Origin: Alphaproteobacteria bacterium | GTDB taxonomy: Bacteria > Pseudomonadota > Alphaproteobacteria > JAVJVX01 | Direction of reading: 5' to 3' | Assembly: GCA_040220875.1 (NCBI GenBank) | Contig: JAVJVX010000009.1 | Span: 1 to 64,000, forward strand | Length of the DNA stretch: 64,000 nucleotides | Shown: positions 9,750-19,988 of the stretch, piece by piece | Position numbering within the stretch: position 1 is the first letter of the stretch | How the letters are laid out: each line of letters opens with the position of its first letter | Program-made: the position numbers and the translations under genes | Notes under the pieces: generated by a model | What the model was told of the DNA's origin: nothing | Databases searched by the model: none | Seen by the model: only the letters and a program-made list of their open reading frames with translations

Positions 9750-11188
9750 GCCACGAAACCATTCTGGTCGCCGACGACGACCGGGCCATCCGGACGATCC
9801 TGCATCAGGCACTTGGACGAGAGGGATACAACGTCCGGACCACGGGAATGGCCTCGAACCTCTGGCAGTGGATCGATCAGGGCGAGGGGGATCTCGTCAT
9901 CACCGATGTCGTCATGCCCGACGGCAATGGCCTTGACCTGCTACCACAGATCCGCAAGGCGCGCCCGGATCTGCGTGTGATCGTCCTGAGCGCGCGCAAC
10001 ACCATGCTGACGGCGGTGGATGCGGCGGAGCGCGGCGCTTTCGAGTATCTGCCCAAGCCGTTCGACCTCAAGGAACTGGTGACCATCGTGCGCCGGGCGC
10101 TGGAGCCGGCCGCCCCCCGCGCGCCGGCAACGCATCAGAAACATGCGGATGAGCGCCTGCCGCTGATCGGGCGCTCGTCCGCCATGCAGGAAATCTATCG
10201 CGTGCTGGCCCGACTGATGGGAACCGATCTGACGGTGATGATCACAGGCGAATCCGGGACCGGCAAGGAACTCGTCGCCAAAGCGCTGCATGATTTCGGC
10301 AAACGGCGCAATGGCCCCTTTGTCGCGATCAACATGGCCGCCATCCCCCGCGAGTTGATCGAGGCGGAATTATTCGGCCACGAGAAGGGCGCTTTTACCG
10401 GTGCTGTCTCGCGCTCCGACGGACGGTTTCAGCAGGCCGAGGGTGGGACGCTGTTTCTCGATGAAATCGGGGATATGCCACTCGACGCTCAGACCCGGCT
10501 GCTTCGTGTCCTGCAGGAAGGAGAGTTCACGCGGGTGGGCGGACGCACACCGATCTCGGCAAATGTCCGGATCGTTGCCGCGACGCATCGCGATCTGCGC
10601 CAGCTTGTCCGTCAGGGCCTGTTTCGCGAAGATCTGTTTTACCGATTGAATGTGGTGCCAGTACGTCTGCCACCATTGGCCGAACGGCGCGAGGATATCC
10701 CGGAACTGGTCAATCATTTCCTCGCCGAGGCGGCGGACTCGGGCCTGCCGCTCAAGCGTCTGGAGCCGACGGCCATGGAAAAGCTGGTGGCCTACGGCTG
10801 GCCCGGCAATGTTCGCGAGCTCGAGAACTTCGTCAAACGTCTGACTGTGCTGCATGCCCAGGAAGTGATCGATTCGGCGGTTGTCGAGGGCGAGCTTGCC
10901 GATGCCCGGGGGATCAGCGATGGCGGTCCGGCGGTGCAGAGCGAATCGCTGGGCGAGGCGGTGGAACGCCACGTTGGCCAGTATTTTGCCGCCCATGGTG
11001 AAGCACTGCCGGCGTCGGGCCTCTATGGTCGCGTGGTTCGGGAGGTGGAGCGGCCGCTTATATCGCTCAGTCTCCAGGCAACGGGGGGGAACCAGCTTCG
11101 GGCAGCCGAGCTTTTGGGCCTCAATCGGAATACCTTGCGCAAGAAGATTCGCGAGCTCGACATTCCCGTCAGCCGCGGCCTGAAATAG
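9746..11188 (+). CDS. ntrC: Nitrogen regulation response regulator NtrC (GlnG)
   Basis: Sigma-54-dependent activator of nitrogen-assimilation genes. 480 aa. Receiver domain with acidic pocket ADDD at 9-12 and phospho-acceptor Asp54; AAA+ domain with Walker A GESGTGKE (168-175), the sigma-54 contact loop GAFTGA (215-220), and Walker [10 protein letters not shown]-terminal Fis-type helix-turn-helix ([20 protein letters not shown]). Starts inside the last codons of ntrB with an ATGA overlap. An earlier in-frame start at 9668 lies inside ntrB and is rejected. Confidence 0.96.
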   Translation: MSHETILVADDDRAIRTILHQALGREGYNVRTTGMASNLWQWIDQGEGDLVITDVVMPDGNGLDLLPQIRKARPDLRVIVLSARNTMLTAVDAAERGAFEYLPKPFDLKELVTIVRRALEPAAPRAPATHQKHADERLPLIGRSSAMQEIYRVLARLMGTDLTVMITGESGTGKELVAKALHDFGKRRNGPFVAINMAAIPRELIEAELFGHEKGAFTGAVSRSDGRFQQAEGGTLFLDEIGDMPLDAQTRLLRVLQEGEFTRVGGRTPISANVRIVAATHRDLRQLVRQGLFREDLFYRLNVVPVRLPPLAERREDIPELVNHFLAEAADSGLPLKRLEPTAMEKLVAYGWPGNVRELENFVKRLTVLHAQEVIDSAVVEGELADARGISDGGPAVQSESLGEAVERHVGQYFAAHGEALPASGLYGRVVREVERPLISLSLQATGGNQLRAAELLGLNRNTLRKKIRELDIPVSRGLK

Positions 11189-11311
11189 CCGTATCCGCGA
11201 GCCCTTCGCTGGTTGAGGTTTTGTCCGGATGGGTTAAGCTCCTGTCTCGCAAGGCTCTTTGACCACCGGGGCCCGCGGATACTGCCGCAGGCGGAGACAG
11301 GTGCCTCGTAT

Positions 11312-13591
11312 ATGGAAGCGATCACGGAACGCCGCGGCACTGGGCCCCTTGAGCGGCCCCGCAACTGGGCCGAACGGCACAGACTGCAGCCCAAGCTGGC
11401 CGTGGGCCTCATCCTGGCCGCGGCCCCGCTCGGCATCCTCACCTATGGGGCGCTGACCGGATGGGGCGGGCTGGCAGCCTATCGCGTGCCCATCGTTACC
11501 CTCGACATTCTTGTTCTCCTGCTGCTCAGCAGCCTGATCGCTTACCGGATCGTACGTCTCTGGATTGCCCATCGCCAACGAATGGCAGGCTCACGGCTTC
11601 ACGTGCGACTGGTCATCTTGTTCGGTCTTCTTGCGGTGACACCGGCCATCGTCGTCGCCGTGTTTTCCGGGCTTATCTTTCATTTCGGTGTACAGGCCTG
11701 GTTTTCCGATCAGGTCAAGACGTCGCTGGCCGAATCGTTCGCCGTGGCCGAAGCCTATCTGGAAGAGCACAAAAACAATATCCGGGCGGACCTGGCGGCC
11801 ATGACCAAGGATTTACGCGACGACGGTCCGCTGCTCCTGACCAATCCCGAGCGCCTGAACCGGATCATGGAGACCCAGACGGCGCTGCGGAATCTGAGCG
11901 AGGCGGTCATATTCGACGAGAACGGGCGGATTCTCGCGCGCGGCGGCTTTACGCTTGGCCTGCAGATCGAGCCGCTGCCGATCTGGGCACTCAACCGCGC
12001 CAAAGAGGGCGAGATCGCGGTTCTCACCTCGGATAACAGCGACCGGCTTCGGGCGCTCGCGCAGCTCAGCCCGACCCAGGATATCTTTCTTTTCGTCGGC
12101 CGTGCGGTTGACCCCAAGGTGCTGGCCCATATCGACCGAACCCGGGTGACGGTCCAGAAATATTTTAGCCTGGAGGAAAAGCGCTCCTACCTGCAGTTCG
12201 TCGGCATCGGGACTTTCACCTCGGTAACGCTGCTGCTGCTGCTGTCGGCCATTTGGGTTGGACTGACCCTGGCGACGGAACTGGTGCGGCCCATCGGCCG
12301 TCTGATCGATGCGTCGGAAGAGGTGGCCAAGGGGAATCTGTCGGTCCGGGTTCCCGAGGGGTCCGATGATCACGAACTCAGCACGTTGAGCCGAACCTTC
12401 AATCGCATGACCGGCCAGCTCGAGAGCCAGCAGGCCGAACTGGTCGAGGCAAATCGTCAGCTTGACCTGCGCCGACGCTTCACGGAGGCGGTGCTCTCGG
12501 GCGTGTCGGCCGGGGTTGTCGGGCTTGACGCTTCGGGGCGGATCAACCTGCCTAATCGCACCGCCTCCCGGCTGCTGTTCACCAACATGCCGCGCTGGAT
12601 CGGGCATCCGTTGCACGAGACGGTGCCTGAAATGAAGAGCTTTCTGGACGACGCGCTGCGTCACCCTGGCGGCCTGACCCAGTCTCAGGTGGAACTGGTC
12701 CGCGGGGGGCGCATTCATACACTGCTCGTGAGAATCTCGGCTGAGCGCGACGGCGATCAGGTTCTCGGGTTTGTCGTGACCTTCGATGATATAACGGAAC
12801 TGGTCTCGGCCCAGCGCAAGGCCGCCTGGGCCGGGGTTGCGCGGCGGATCGCGCACGAGATCAAGAATCCACTGACACCGATCCAGCTCGCGGCCGAGCG
12901 GCTCAAGCGCAAATACATGGACGAGATCAAGACGGATCCTGAAATTTTCAGTCTGTGTACCGAAACCATCGTTCGGCAGGTCAGCGACCTGCGGCGCATG
13001 GTGGACGAGTTTTCCGAATTCGCCCGGCTGCCGGCCCCACGTATGAAGATGGAAGACTTATCCGAGATCTGCCGCCAGGCTATTTTCCTGCAGGCGAGCG
13101 GGCGGAGTGATATCGTTTTCGAAACATCGGGTCTGGAAGATGCGGTCTGGCTCAATTGCGACCGGGAACAGATGAGCCGGGTCCTGACGAACCTTCTGCA
13201 AAACGCCGTCGATGCGATTGACGGACGCGAGAAGGGCAAGAGCAAGACCTTGGAAAGAGGGCGCATCACGCTCGACTTTCGTGCCAAGGGGGATTCTTCG
13301 GGCCTGCCGGTGCTGATCGTTGGGGATAACGGTCGCGGGCTGCCGCCGGACCTGTCGACGGAAAAACTGACGGAACCCTATGTCACCACCCGTGAGCGGG
13401 GAACCGGTCTTGGCCTGGCGATTGTAAAGAAAATTCTGGAGGACCATCAGGCTGATTTGCTATTGGAAAACGCCCCGGCCGAGGCAGGGAGCGGCGCCCG
13501 CGTCCGCATCATTTTCCGCGCTCTGGCCGCGGCCGGCACCGGGATAGAGCCTGGAGATGGCGAAATTAGAGAGGTGGCCCATGGCGCATGA
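11312..13591 (+). CDS. ntrY: Membrane sensor kinase NtrY
   Basis: Large transmembrane histidine kinase of the NtrYX pair, which in alphaproteobacteria links nitrogen, redox and envelope signals. 759 aa, normal for NtrY. Three hydrophobic helices lie in the first 110 residues and a fourth near residue 310; HAMP follows (LVRPIGRLIDASEEVAKGNL), then a PAS domain (about 400-500), the acceptor helix with RRIAHEIKNPLTPIQLAAER, and HATPase with GTGLGLAIVKKILEDH. The start is the ATG at 11312; the frame opens earlier at 11213 without homology. A 123-bp gap from ntrC suggests its own promoter. It overlaps ntrX by 11 bases. Confidence 0.94.
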   Translation: MEAITERRGTGPLERPRNWAERHRLQPKLAVGLILAAAPLGILTYGALTGWGGLAAYRVPIVTLDILVLLLLSSLIAYRIVRLWIAHRQRMAGSRLHVRLVILFGLLAVTPAIVVAVFSGLIFHFGVQAWFSDQVKTSLAESFAVAEAYLEEHKNNIRADLAAMTKDLRDDGPLLLTNPERLNRIMETQTALRNLSEAVIFDENGRILARGGFTLGLQIEPLPIWALNRAKEGEIAVLTSDNSDRLRALAQLSPTQDIFLFVGRAVDPKVLAHIDRTRVTVQKYFSLEEKRSYLQFVGIGTFTSVTLLLLLSAIWVGLTLATELVRPIGRLIDASEEVAKGNLSVRVPEGSDDHELSTLSRTFNRMTGQLESQQAELVEANRQLDLRRRFTEAVLSGVSAGVVGLDASGRINLPNRTASRLLFTNMPRWIGHPLHETVPEMKSFLDDALRHPGGLTQSQVELVRGGRIHTLLVRISAERDGDQVLGFVVTFDDITELVSAQRKAAWAGVARRIAHEIKNPLTPIQLAAERLKRKYMDEIKTDPEIFSLCTETIVRQVSDLRRMVDEFSEFARLPAPRMKMEDLSEICRQAIFLQASGRSDIVFETSGLEDAVWLNCDREQMSRVLTNLLQNAVDAIDGREKGKSKTLERGRITLDFRAKGDSSGLPVLIVGDNGRGLPPDLSTEKLTEPYVTTRERGTGLGLAIVKKILEDHQADLLLENAPAEAGSGARVRIIFRALAAAGTGIEPGDGEIREVAHGA

Positions 13592-14987
13592 AGTCCTGAT
13601 CGTCGACGACGAGGCCGATATTCGGATGCTGCTTTCGGGCGTGCTGGAAGACGAGGGCTATGTCACGCGGACGGTCGCGGGCAGTGACGAGGCCCTCCCG
13701 TCGATCCGCCAGCGCCTTCCCAGCCTGGTGCTGCTCGATATCTGGCTCGAAGGCAGCCGGCTCGACGGGATGCAGGTGCTGGAGCTGATCCAGCGTGAAT
13801 ATCCGGGCTTGCCCGTCGTGATGATCAGCGGTCACGGAAATATTGAGACCGCGGTAGAGGCGATCAAGCTCGGTGCCTACGACTTTATCGAAAAGCCTTT
13901 CAAAGCGGACCGACTGCTGCTGGTGACGCAGCGCGCCATCGAAAATGCCCGGCTTCGGCGGGAAAATCTCGAGCTGCGCCAGAAGGCGGGATCGGATGAG
14001 GACATCGTGGGCGAATCTCCCGCGACCAATCATCTCCGCGCCATGATCAACAGGGTTGCACCGACTGGCAGCAGGGTCCTGATTACGGGCCCCGCCGGCT
14101 CGGGCAAGGAGGTGGTCGCGCGGCTCATCCACCGGCAATCGACGCGGGCGGCCGGGCCTTTCGTCATCCTGAATTGCGCGACGATGCGGCCCGAGAATCT
14201 CGAACTGGAACTGTTCGGTGCCGAAGTGACGGGCGATGGCGAGAATACGGGCGCCAAGATCGGGCTTTTCGAGCGTGCCCATGGCGGCACGCTGTTTCTT
14301 GACGAAATTTCCGATATGCCGCTCGAAACTCAGGGCAAGATCGTGCGCGCATTGCAGGACCAGACTTTTACCCGGGTCGGGGGCAATATGCCCGTCGAAG
14401 TGGATGTCCGGGTAATCTCGTCTTCCAACCGGAACCTCGCCGAGCAGATCGAAAAAGGGTTGTTACGCGAAGATCTCTTTTATCGGCTGAACGTGGTACC
14501 GATTGACGTTCCGCCGCTCAGGGACCGCCGGGACGACATTTCGGTGCTGGCAGAATATTTTATGAAACGCGCCTCGGTTACGCACGGCCTGCCGGCGCGT
14601 CTGATTGGCGAGGACGTCAACACGGCGCTCCAGTCTTATGACTGGCCGGGCAATGTGCGCCAGCTTCGGAACGTGGTTGAATGGCTGCTGATCATGGCGC
14701 CGGGCGAAACGGGGCAGCCCCTGAAGGCGGACATGCTGCCGGCGGAGGTGATCAATATCGCCCCCGGCGTGGTGCAGTGGGAACGGGGCAGCGAGATCAT
14801 GGCACTGCCTCTTCGCGAGGCGCGTGAAATGTTCGAGCGCGACTACCTTCTGGCACAGGTGACACGATTTGGCGGCAATATTTCCAAAACAGCCAGTTTC
14901 ATTGGCATGGAGCGCTCGGCCTTACATCGCAAGCTGAAACTTCTGGGAATCTCCCAGACGGAAAAAGGGCGGGGCATGAGCGCCTGA
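13581..14987 (+). CDS. ntrX: Response regulator NtrX
   Basis: NtrC-family regulator paired with NtrY. 468 aa: receiver domain (acidic VDDE, phospho-acceptor Asp53 in LLDIWLEG), AAA+ domain with Walker A GPAGSGKE and LFLDEISDMP, and a C-terminal Fis-type helix-turn-helix (GGNISKTASFIGMERSALHR). The region that carries GAFTGA in NtrC reads ELFGAEVTGDGENTGAKIG here, so the sigma-54 contact loop is absent. This is known for alphaproteobacterial NtrX and implies control that does not depend on sigma-54. The start at 13581 is chosen because of the GAGAGG ribosome site and family alignment; an ATG eight codons upstream also exists. Confidence 0.95.
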   Translation: MAHEVLIVDDEADIRMLLSGVLEDEGYVTRTVAGSDEALPSIRQRLPSLVLLDIWLEGSRLDGMQVLELIQREYPGLPVVMISGHGNIETAVEAIKLGAYDFIEKPFKADRLLLVTQRAIENARLRRENLELRQKAGSDEDIVGESPATNHLRAMINRVAPTGSRVLITGPAGSGKEVVARLIHRQSTRAAGPFVILNCATMRPENLELELFGAEVTGDGENTGAKIGLFERAHGGTLFLDEISDMPLETQGKIVRALQDQTFTRVGGNMPVEVDVRVISSSNRNLAEQIEKGLLREDLFYRLNVVPIDVPPLRDRRDDISVLAEYFMKRASVTHGLPARLIGEDVNTALQSYDWPGNVRQLRNVVEWLLIMAPGETGQPLKADMLPAEVINIAPGVVQWERGSEIMALPLREAREMFERDYLLAQVTRFGGNISKTASFIGMERSALHRKLKLLGISQTEKGRGMSA

Positions 14988-15020
14988 GCGGGTGTGCTCG
15001 CCGGTTTTAAGGATTTATCG

Positions 15021-16397
15021 ATGAAAGTCATTGTCTGCGGGGCTGGCCGGGTCGGCATGATGATCGCCCGGCAACTCGCATCGGAAAACAACAGCGTCAC
15101 GGTCATCGACCAGTCGGCCGAACTGATTCGTCGAATCAGTGAGACCCAGGACGTGCGTGCCATCCACGGCTTCGCCTCGCACCCTGAAATTCTGGAACAG
15201 GCCGGCGCTGCCGACGCCGATATGCTGATCGCAGTCACCCAGATCGACGAGATCAACATGGTGGCCTGCGAGGTGGCGGGGGCGCTGTTCGACGTGCCCA
15301 CCAAAATCGCACGAGTGCGGTCGCAGGCTTATCTTGATCCTGTGTGGGGGACGCTCTTCTCGCGTGACAATCTGGCGATCGATGTTGCGATCTCGCCGGA
15401 AAAAGAGGTGGCCGAGGCTATTCGGCACCAGATCGAGGCCCCAGGCGCGGCCGACGTCATCCCGCTCGCCGACGGCAAGGTTCAGGCGGTCGCCGTGCGC
15501 TGTCAGGAAGACTGTCCGCTTCTGGACACGCCACTGCGTCAGTTGACAGAAATCTTCCCGCAGCTCGACATCATCATCGTCGGCATTATCCGCGACGAGA
15601 AGATGATCGTGCCCGACGACAATGAAATGCTGAAGGTCGGGGACGAAGTGTATTTCGTTGTCGAAAGCGGCAAGGTGCGACGGGCGATGGCGGCCTTCGG
15701 GCACGAGGAAAATCCTGCGTCGCGGACCATTATCGTGGGAGGAGGCAATGTCGGCCAGTTTCTGGCCAAGAGCCTGCAGGAAAGCCACCCCGACATGTCG
15801 CTCAAGGTCATCGAGCAGAATTTCGACACGGCCCAGATGGTGAAGGAGTCCCTGTCCCAGGCAACGGTCATTCACGGGGATGCGCTTGATCCTGAAATCC
15901 TTGAAGAGGCCAATGTCGCGACCTGCGACATGCTGGTCGCCGTCACCAACGAGGATGAAGTAAATATCCTGGCCACGCTTCTCGCCAAGCGTCACGGCGC
16001 GCGCGAGGCGCTGGCGCTCGTGAACACGCCGACCTACAATTCTCTGGTTTCCAACCTTGGTGTCGATGCCGTGGTGGATCCCAACGCGATCACCGTCTCG
16101 ACCATCCTGCGTCATGTACGCCAGGGCCGGATCAAGGCGGTGCACTCCCTGCGCGAGGGATTTGGCGAGATCATCGAGGCCGAGGCCCTGGAGACGTCCG
16201 GTCTCGTCGGTCCTCCCCTGCGGGAGGCCAAGCTGCCCAAGGGCGTGATTGTCGGCGCCATTGTCCGGGGCGAGGAAGTCATCATGCCGCGCGGCGGAAC
16301 GGTTATTCACTCCAAGGATCTTGTTATTCTTTACGCGGCATCTAATGCCGTGAAAAAAGTCGAAAAGATGTTCGCGGTTCGGCTCGAATATTTCTAG
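15021..16397 (+). CDS. trkA: Trk potassium uptake regulator TrkA
   Basis: Peripheral NAD(H)-binding subunit that gates a Trk/Ktr-type K+ channel at the inner membrane. 458 aa, two tandem RCK units: each has a Rossmann glycine motif (VIVCGAGRVGMMIARQL at the start and IIVGGGNVGQFLAKSL near residue 240) followed by a TrkA-C domain. The ATG is preceded by AAGGA at good spacing. Linkage to ntrYX and hfq is standard for this group. The membrane channel TrkH/G was not seen in the window. Confidence 0.96.
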   Translation: MKVIVCGAGRVGMMIARQLASENNSVTVIDQSAELIRRISETQDVRAIHGFASHPEILEQAGAADADMLIAVTQIDEINMVACEVAGALFDVPTKIARVRSQAYLDPVWGTLFSRDNLAIDVAISPEKEVAEAIRHQIEAPGAADVIPLADGKVQAVAVRCQEDCPLLDTPLRQLTEIFPQLDIIIVGIIRDEKMIVPDDNEMLKVGDEVYFVVESGKVRRAMAAFGHEENPASRTIIVGGGNVGQFLAKSLQESHPDMSLKVIEQNFDTAQMVKESLSQATVIHGDALDPEILEEANVATCDMLVAVTNEDEVNILATLLAKRHGAREALALVNTPTYNSLVSNLGVDAVVDPNAITVSTILRHVRQGRIKAVHSLREGFGEIIEAEALETSGLVGPPLREAKLPKGVIVGAIVRGEEVIMPRGGTVIHSKDLVILYAASNAVKKVEKMFAVRLEYF

Positions 16398-16438
16398 AGG
16401 ACCGGCGGATCGAGGTCGGTTCCGGATATTTTAAAACC

Positions 16439-17317
16439 ATGTCACGCATTTCCTATGTCAATGGACGCTACCTGCCTCACCGGCAGGCCAGGGTCCATAT
16501 TGAGGACCGCGGCTATCAATTCGCCGACGGAGTCTACGAGGTGATTGCGATCCGTCACGGACGGCCGATCGATTACGCAAGGCATATCGACCGTCTCGAA
16601 AGATCGCTCGATGCCATTCATCTGAACTGGCCTGTCACCCCGTCTGTGCTCGCCCAGGTCATCCGTCGGGTCTGCCATCGCAATCGTGTGATGGACGGGA
16701 TCGTCTACGTGCAAATTACCCGTGGCCAAGCGCGCCGAGATCATGCCTTTCCGGCCCGTCCGGTCCCGAGCCTCGTGGTCACGGCCCGGTCCGGCCGGCT
16801 GCCGCCGGCGGCCCTGCTTGAAACCGGAATCGACGTGATTACCGTGCCGGATCTGCGCTGGACGCGCTGCGATATCAAATCAATCGCGCTGTTGCCAAAC
16901 GTGCTCGGCAAGCAGGCGGCGCGCGACGCGGGCGCATTCGAGGCCTGGCAGATAGATGCCGATGGCTTCATCACGGAAGGAACCTCGACGAATGCCTGGA
17001 TTATCGACGCCAGCGGCCGGATTCGCACGCGCTCTCTTGACCGCTCGATCCTGGCCGGCATAACGCGTGACGTCGTTTTCGAGGTGGCCGCACGAGAGGG
17101 GCTTGCGATCGCACAGGAGAAATTCACGCTGGACGAAGCGCTGTCCGCGCGCGAGGCGTTTCTCACCAGCACGACCTCCTTCGTGCTTCCGGTCGTAAAG
17201 ATCGACGGTAAACCGGTTGGCGGCGGCCGGCCGGGTCCGGTCAGCCGCCGTCTGGCCGCGGCCTATGCTGCCACGATTGACGCACAGATGGCCGGCCGGG
17301 CGGAGGCCGCGACGTGA
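16439..17317 (+). CDS. dat: D-amino-acid transaminase (class IV PLP aminotransferase)
   Basis: 292 aa, fold-type IV PLP enzyme. The PLP Lys is Lys147 in RCDIKSIALLPNVLGKQ and the conserved Glu is Glu180 in FITEGTSTNAW. The N-terminus (YVNGRYLPHRQARVHIEDRG) matches D-alanine transaminases, which interconvert D-alanine and D-glutamate for peptidoglycan. A branched-chain or 4-amino-4-deoxychorismate lyase role is less likely given the 'RCDIKS' context but cannot be excluded by eye. The stop overlaps the next gene (GTGA). Confidence 0.88.
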   Translation: MSRISYVNGRYLPHRQARVHIEDRGYQFADGVYEVIAIRHGRPIDYARHIDRLERSLDAIHLNWPVTPSVLAQVIRRVCHRNRVMDGIVYVQITRGQARRDHAFPARPVPSLVVTARSGRLPPAALLETGIDVITVPDLRWTRCDIKSIALLPNVLGKQAARDAGAFEAWQIDADGFITEGTSTNAWIIDASGRIRTRSLDRSILAGITRDVVFEVAAREGLAIAQEKFTLDEALSAREAFLTSTTSFVLPVVKIDGKPVGGGRPGPVSRRLAAAYAATIDAQMAGRAEAAT

Positions 17318-17991
17318 GCGACGGAGACGTGGCCGCGCGAGGGCTGGCGTTGCCCAAAGCGGTTCTGTTCGACTGGGACAACACGCTCGCCGATAACTGG
17401 GCTGTGGTGCACGCGGCGCTCACCGCTGCGCAGCAGGCCATGGGGCATGCTCCCTGGAACCTCGATCAGACCCGCCAGCGCGTTCGACGTTCGCTGCGCG
17501 ACAGTTTTCCGGAGATGTTCGGCTCCAGATGGGAGGAGGCGCGGGATATCTTCTATCGGACCTTTGAAGCGCGCCATCTCGAGTTCCTGCGCCCCCGGCC
17601 TGGAGCCGGCGAGTTGCTGGCGGCGGTCGCCGAAAGGGGAGTCTACCAGGCTGTCGTGAGCAACAAGACCGGCCGCCTGTTGCGGGCGGAGGCGGCTCAT
17701 CTGAGTTGGGACGGCTATTTCGGTGCTGTCATCGGTGCCAATGATGCGGCCGCGGACAAGCCCGATCCCGCGCCCGTGGATATGGCGCTTGCGCCTTCCG
17801 GCATCGCCCGGGGGAAAGATGTCTGGTTCGTTGGAGATACGGTCGTGGATCTCGAATGCGCAACGGAAGCCGGCTGCCCGGGTATTCTGATCCGTGACGA
17901 GCCGCCCCGGCCGGGGGAATTCGACCACTGCCGGCCGGTGTTGCACGTCGCCGGTTGCGCGGCCCTCCATCGGCTTCTGGAACGTCTATAA
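17314..17991 (+). CDS. HAD-family phosphatase
   Basis: 225 aa haloacid-dehalogenase-like hydrolase. Motif I is LFDWDNTLADN (nucleophile Asp20, acid Asp22), motif II is VVSNKTGRLLR, motif III Lys is in DKPDPAPVDMAL, and motif IV is FVGDTVVDLE. The insertion after motif I is alpha-helical, like the phosphoglycolate phosphatase/pyrophosphatase subfamily. The substrate cannot be told from sequence. GTG start overlapping the transaminase stop by 4 bases, so the two are translationally coupled. Confidence 0.88.
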   Translation: MSDGDVAARGLALPKAVLFDWDNTLADNWAVVHAALTAAQQAMGHAPWNLDQTRQRVRRSLRDSFPEMFGSRWEEARDIFYRTFEARHLEFLRPRPGAGELLAAVAERGVYQAVVSNKTGRLLRAEAAHLSWDGYFGAVIGANDAAADKPDPAPVDMALAPSGIARGKDVWFVGDTVVDLECATEAGCPGILIRDEPPRPGEFDHCRPVLHVAGCAALHRLLERL

Positions 17992-18032
17992 CTGGCCGGA
18001 AAACTGTGTTTAAATCGGAGTTTCCGGGCCAG
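17992..18032 (+). terminator. Inverted repeat after the HAD gene, possible terminator
   Basis: An imperfect 14-bp inverted repeat (CTGGCCGGAAAACT ... AGTTTCCGGGCCAG) with a 13-base loop begins immediately after the stop codon. Two mismatches interrupt the stem. There is no T-run after it, so it would be a weak intrinsic terminator or a 3' end-stabilising hairpin separating the trkA-dat-HAD transcript from hfq. Confidence 0.4.
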
Positions 18033-18240
18033 GGATGCGTGCCGGCGGCGATGGAGCCCTGGCACGTCGCCAGGACGCGGCCCGAATAGAGCGGCCCGAA
18101 AAGAGCGGGTCGAAATCGAACATTCAAGGACCGGCAATTATAACAAGAGCCGAAGTACTTCTTCAGGCTTGGTGGAGGGGCGGCGGGGAAACGAAGTAAA
18201 AGACAACAAAAAATTATAATCAGAAAATTTGGACAACCTA

Positions 18241-18495
18241 ATGTCTTCAGAAAAATCCCAGAATCTTCAGGACACGTTTCTCAATCACATCCGCAAGAAC
18301 AAAGTCTCCGTCACGGTATTTCTGGTCAATGGCGTCAAACTCCAGGGCATCGTGACATGGTTCGACAATTTCTGCGTGCTGCTGCGCCGGGATACCCAGT
18401 CCCAACTCGTTTACAAGCACGCGATCTCGACCATTATGCCGGCGGGCCCGATAAGCCTCTTCGACGGTGATAAAGAGGGGGCCGACAACGACTAG
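18241..18495 (+). CDS. hfq: RNA chaperone Hfq
   Basis: Hexameric Sm-like RNA chaperone that helps small RNAs pair with mRNAs. 84 aa. The N-terminus [20 protein letters not shown], the Sm1 stretch [19 protein letters not shown], and the Sm2 motif YKHAIS (Tyr58-Lys59-His60) are canonical. The ATG is chosen over an in-frame TTG four codons earlier because Hfq proteins begin with this Met. A 249-bp upstream gap should hold its promoter. hflX starts before hfq ends. Confidence 0.97.
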   Translation: MSSEKSQNLQDTFLNHIRKNKVSVTVFLVNGVKLQGIVTWFDNFCVLLRRDTQSQLVYKHAISTIMPAGPISLFDGDKEGADND

Positions 18496-19885
18496 TCCCG
18501 TAAGCCGTCGGCGCCTGGCCTCTCAGCGCACGGACCTCGCCAGACTGGACCGGTCGCCGGCCAAGGATGGCGAGCGCGCCGACAGCGACGGCCCGGACCG
18601 CGCGTTCGTTCTCCATCCCGAAATCAGCCGGCGGGGCGGCCCGGTCCGCGACGCCCAGGCGCGGCTCGAGGAGGCGATCGGCCTGGCCGAAGCCATCGGG
18701 CTCGACGTGGTCGGGGCCCGGGTGGTGGCGCTCAACAGGCCGCGGCCGGCGACGCTGCTGGGGCAGGGGGTCGTGGCCGAAATCGCAGAGAAGGTTGCGG
18801 ACGGGAAAATCGGGGTGGTCATTGTCGATGGCGAACTCAGCCCCGTTCAGCAGCGGAACCTGGAGCGGGAGCTCTCCACCAAGGTCATCGACCGTACCGG
18901 GCTTATCCTGGAGATCTTTGGCGAACGGGCAAGAACGCGGGAAGGTCGCCTGCAGGTCACGCTTGCTTCGCTCACCTATCAGCGCAGCCGGCTGGTGCGT
19001 AGCTGGACCCATCTTGAACGCCAGCGCGGTGGCGTCGGCTTCCTCGGCGGGCCTGGCGAGCGGCAGATCGAGTCCGATCGTCGCAAGCTGGCCGAGCAGA
19101 TTACCCGGATCGAAAGGGAGCTGGAGGATGTCCGCCGGACGCGCGGCCTGCACCGGGCGGCGCGCAAGCGTGTACCGTATGCCGTCGTGGCCCTGGTGGG
19201 ATACACCAATGCGGGCAAGTCCACCTTGTTCAACCGGCTGACTGAGGCCGAAGTCCGGGCCGAGGACATGTTGTTCGCCACGCTCGATCCGACCATGCGC
19301 GCGGTCGGTCTGCCATCCGGCCGGACAGTGATCCTGTCCGACACGGTGGGCTTCATCTCGGATCTGCCGACCCAGCTCATCGCCGCCTTTCGGGCGACAC
19401 TGGAAGAGGTCGAATCGGCCGATATCGTCGTTCATGTGCGCGATATTGCCCATCCCGAAACCGCCCAGCAGCGGGAGGACGTGCTTGGGGTCCTTGCCGA
19501 GTTGTCGGAGGACCGCGATCTGGCCGAGGGAGCTGTCGAGGTGTTCAATAAGATCGATCTTCTGGCACCGGACAAGCGCGCGGAAATCGACGTCCAACTC
19601 GCCAGACAGGCCCGGGCGGAGACAGCATCGGAGCAGGTGGGACTTTCCGCATTGACGGGAGAGGGATGCAAGCGCCTGCTCGAGGTGATCGACCGTAAGC
19701 TCGATGAGGGCCGAGTGATCCAGGAATATCGCCTGCCTGCGGGGGAGGGGGCGGCTCTGGCGTGGCTGTACCGGCATGGGAGGGTGCTCGACCGGCACGA
19801 AGGAGCGACCGGGCTGCGCCTCGTCGTCGGCCTTGCGCCCGAAGATGTGGGGCGCTTCGCGCGCCACTGGCCGGAATTGGCCTGA
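18467..19885 (+). CDS. hflX: Ribosome-associated GTPase HflX
   Basis: GTPase that binds and splits stalled or heat-damaged 70S ribosomes. 472 aa. HflX N-terminal domain up to about residue 235, including the glycine-rich [18 protein letters not shown]1 GYTNAGKS (245-252), G3 DTVGF, G4 NKID. The only plausible start in frame is the GTG at 18467, 29 bases inside hfq; no ATG lies in this frame before the family homology. The hfq-hflX order is widely conserved. Confidence 0.94.
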   Translation: MIKRGPTTTSPVSRRRLASQRTDLARLDRSPAKDGERADSDGPDRAFVLHPEISRRGGPVRDAQARLEEAIGLAEAIGLDVVGARVVALNRPRPATLLGQGVVAEIAEKVADGKIGVVIVDGELSPVQQRNLERELSTKVIDRTGLILEIFGERARTREGRLQVTLASLTYQRSRLVRSWTHLERQRGGVGFLGGPGERQIESDRRKLAEQITRIERELEDVRRTRGLHRAARKRVPYAVVALVGYTNAGKSTLFNRLTEAEVRAEDMLFATLDPTMRAVGLPSGRTVILSDTVGFISDLPTQLIAAFRATLEEVESADIVVHVRDIAHPETAQQREDVLGVLAELSEDRDLAEGAVEVFNKIDLLAPDKRAEIDVQLARQARAETASEQVGLSALTGEGCKRLLEVIDRKLDEGRVIQEYRLPAGEGAALAWLYRHGRVLDRHEGATGLRLVVGLAPEDVGRFARHWPELA

Positions 19886-19988
19886 CCCCGGTCACGGGGG
19901 CTCGTCCACCAGGAAAACACCAATTCTTACAATTCGTTGGCAACCGCCCGCGGGGCACGAATTCGCTTGACGGGGGGCCTGAATTCTT

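Noticed and set aside
15015-16310. A 431-codon minus-strand frame opposite trkA
   Set aside because: Low-complexity His/Asp/Arg-rich composition and no motifs, while trkA on the other strand has two clear RCK units.
19886-19899. Terminator after hflX (CCCCG-GTCA-CGGGG)
   Set aside because: Only a 5-bp stem and no T-run, so it is too weak to list as a terminator.
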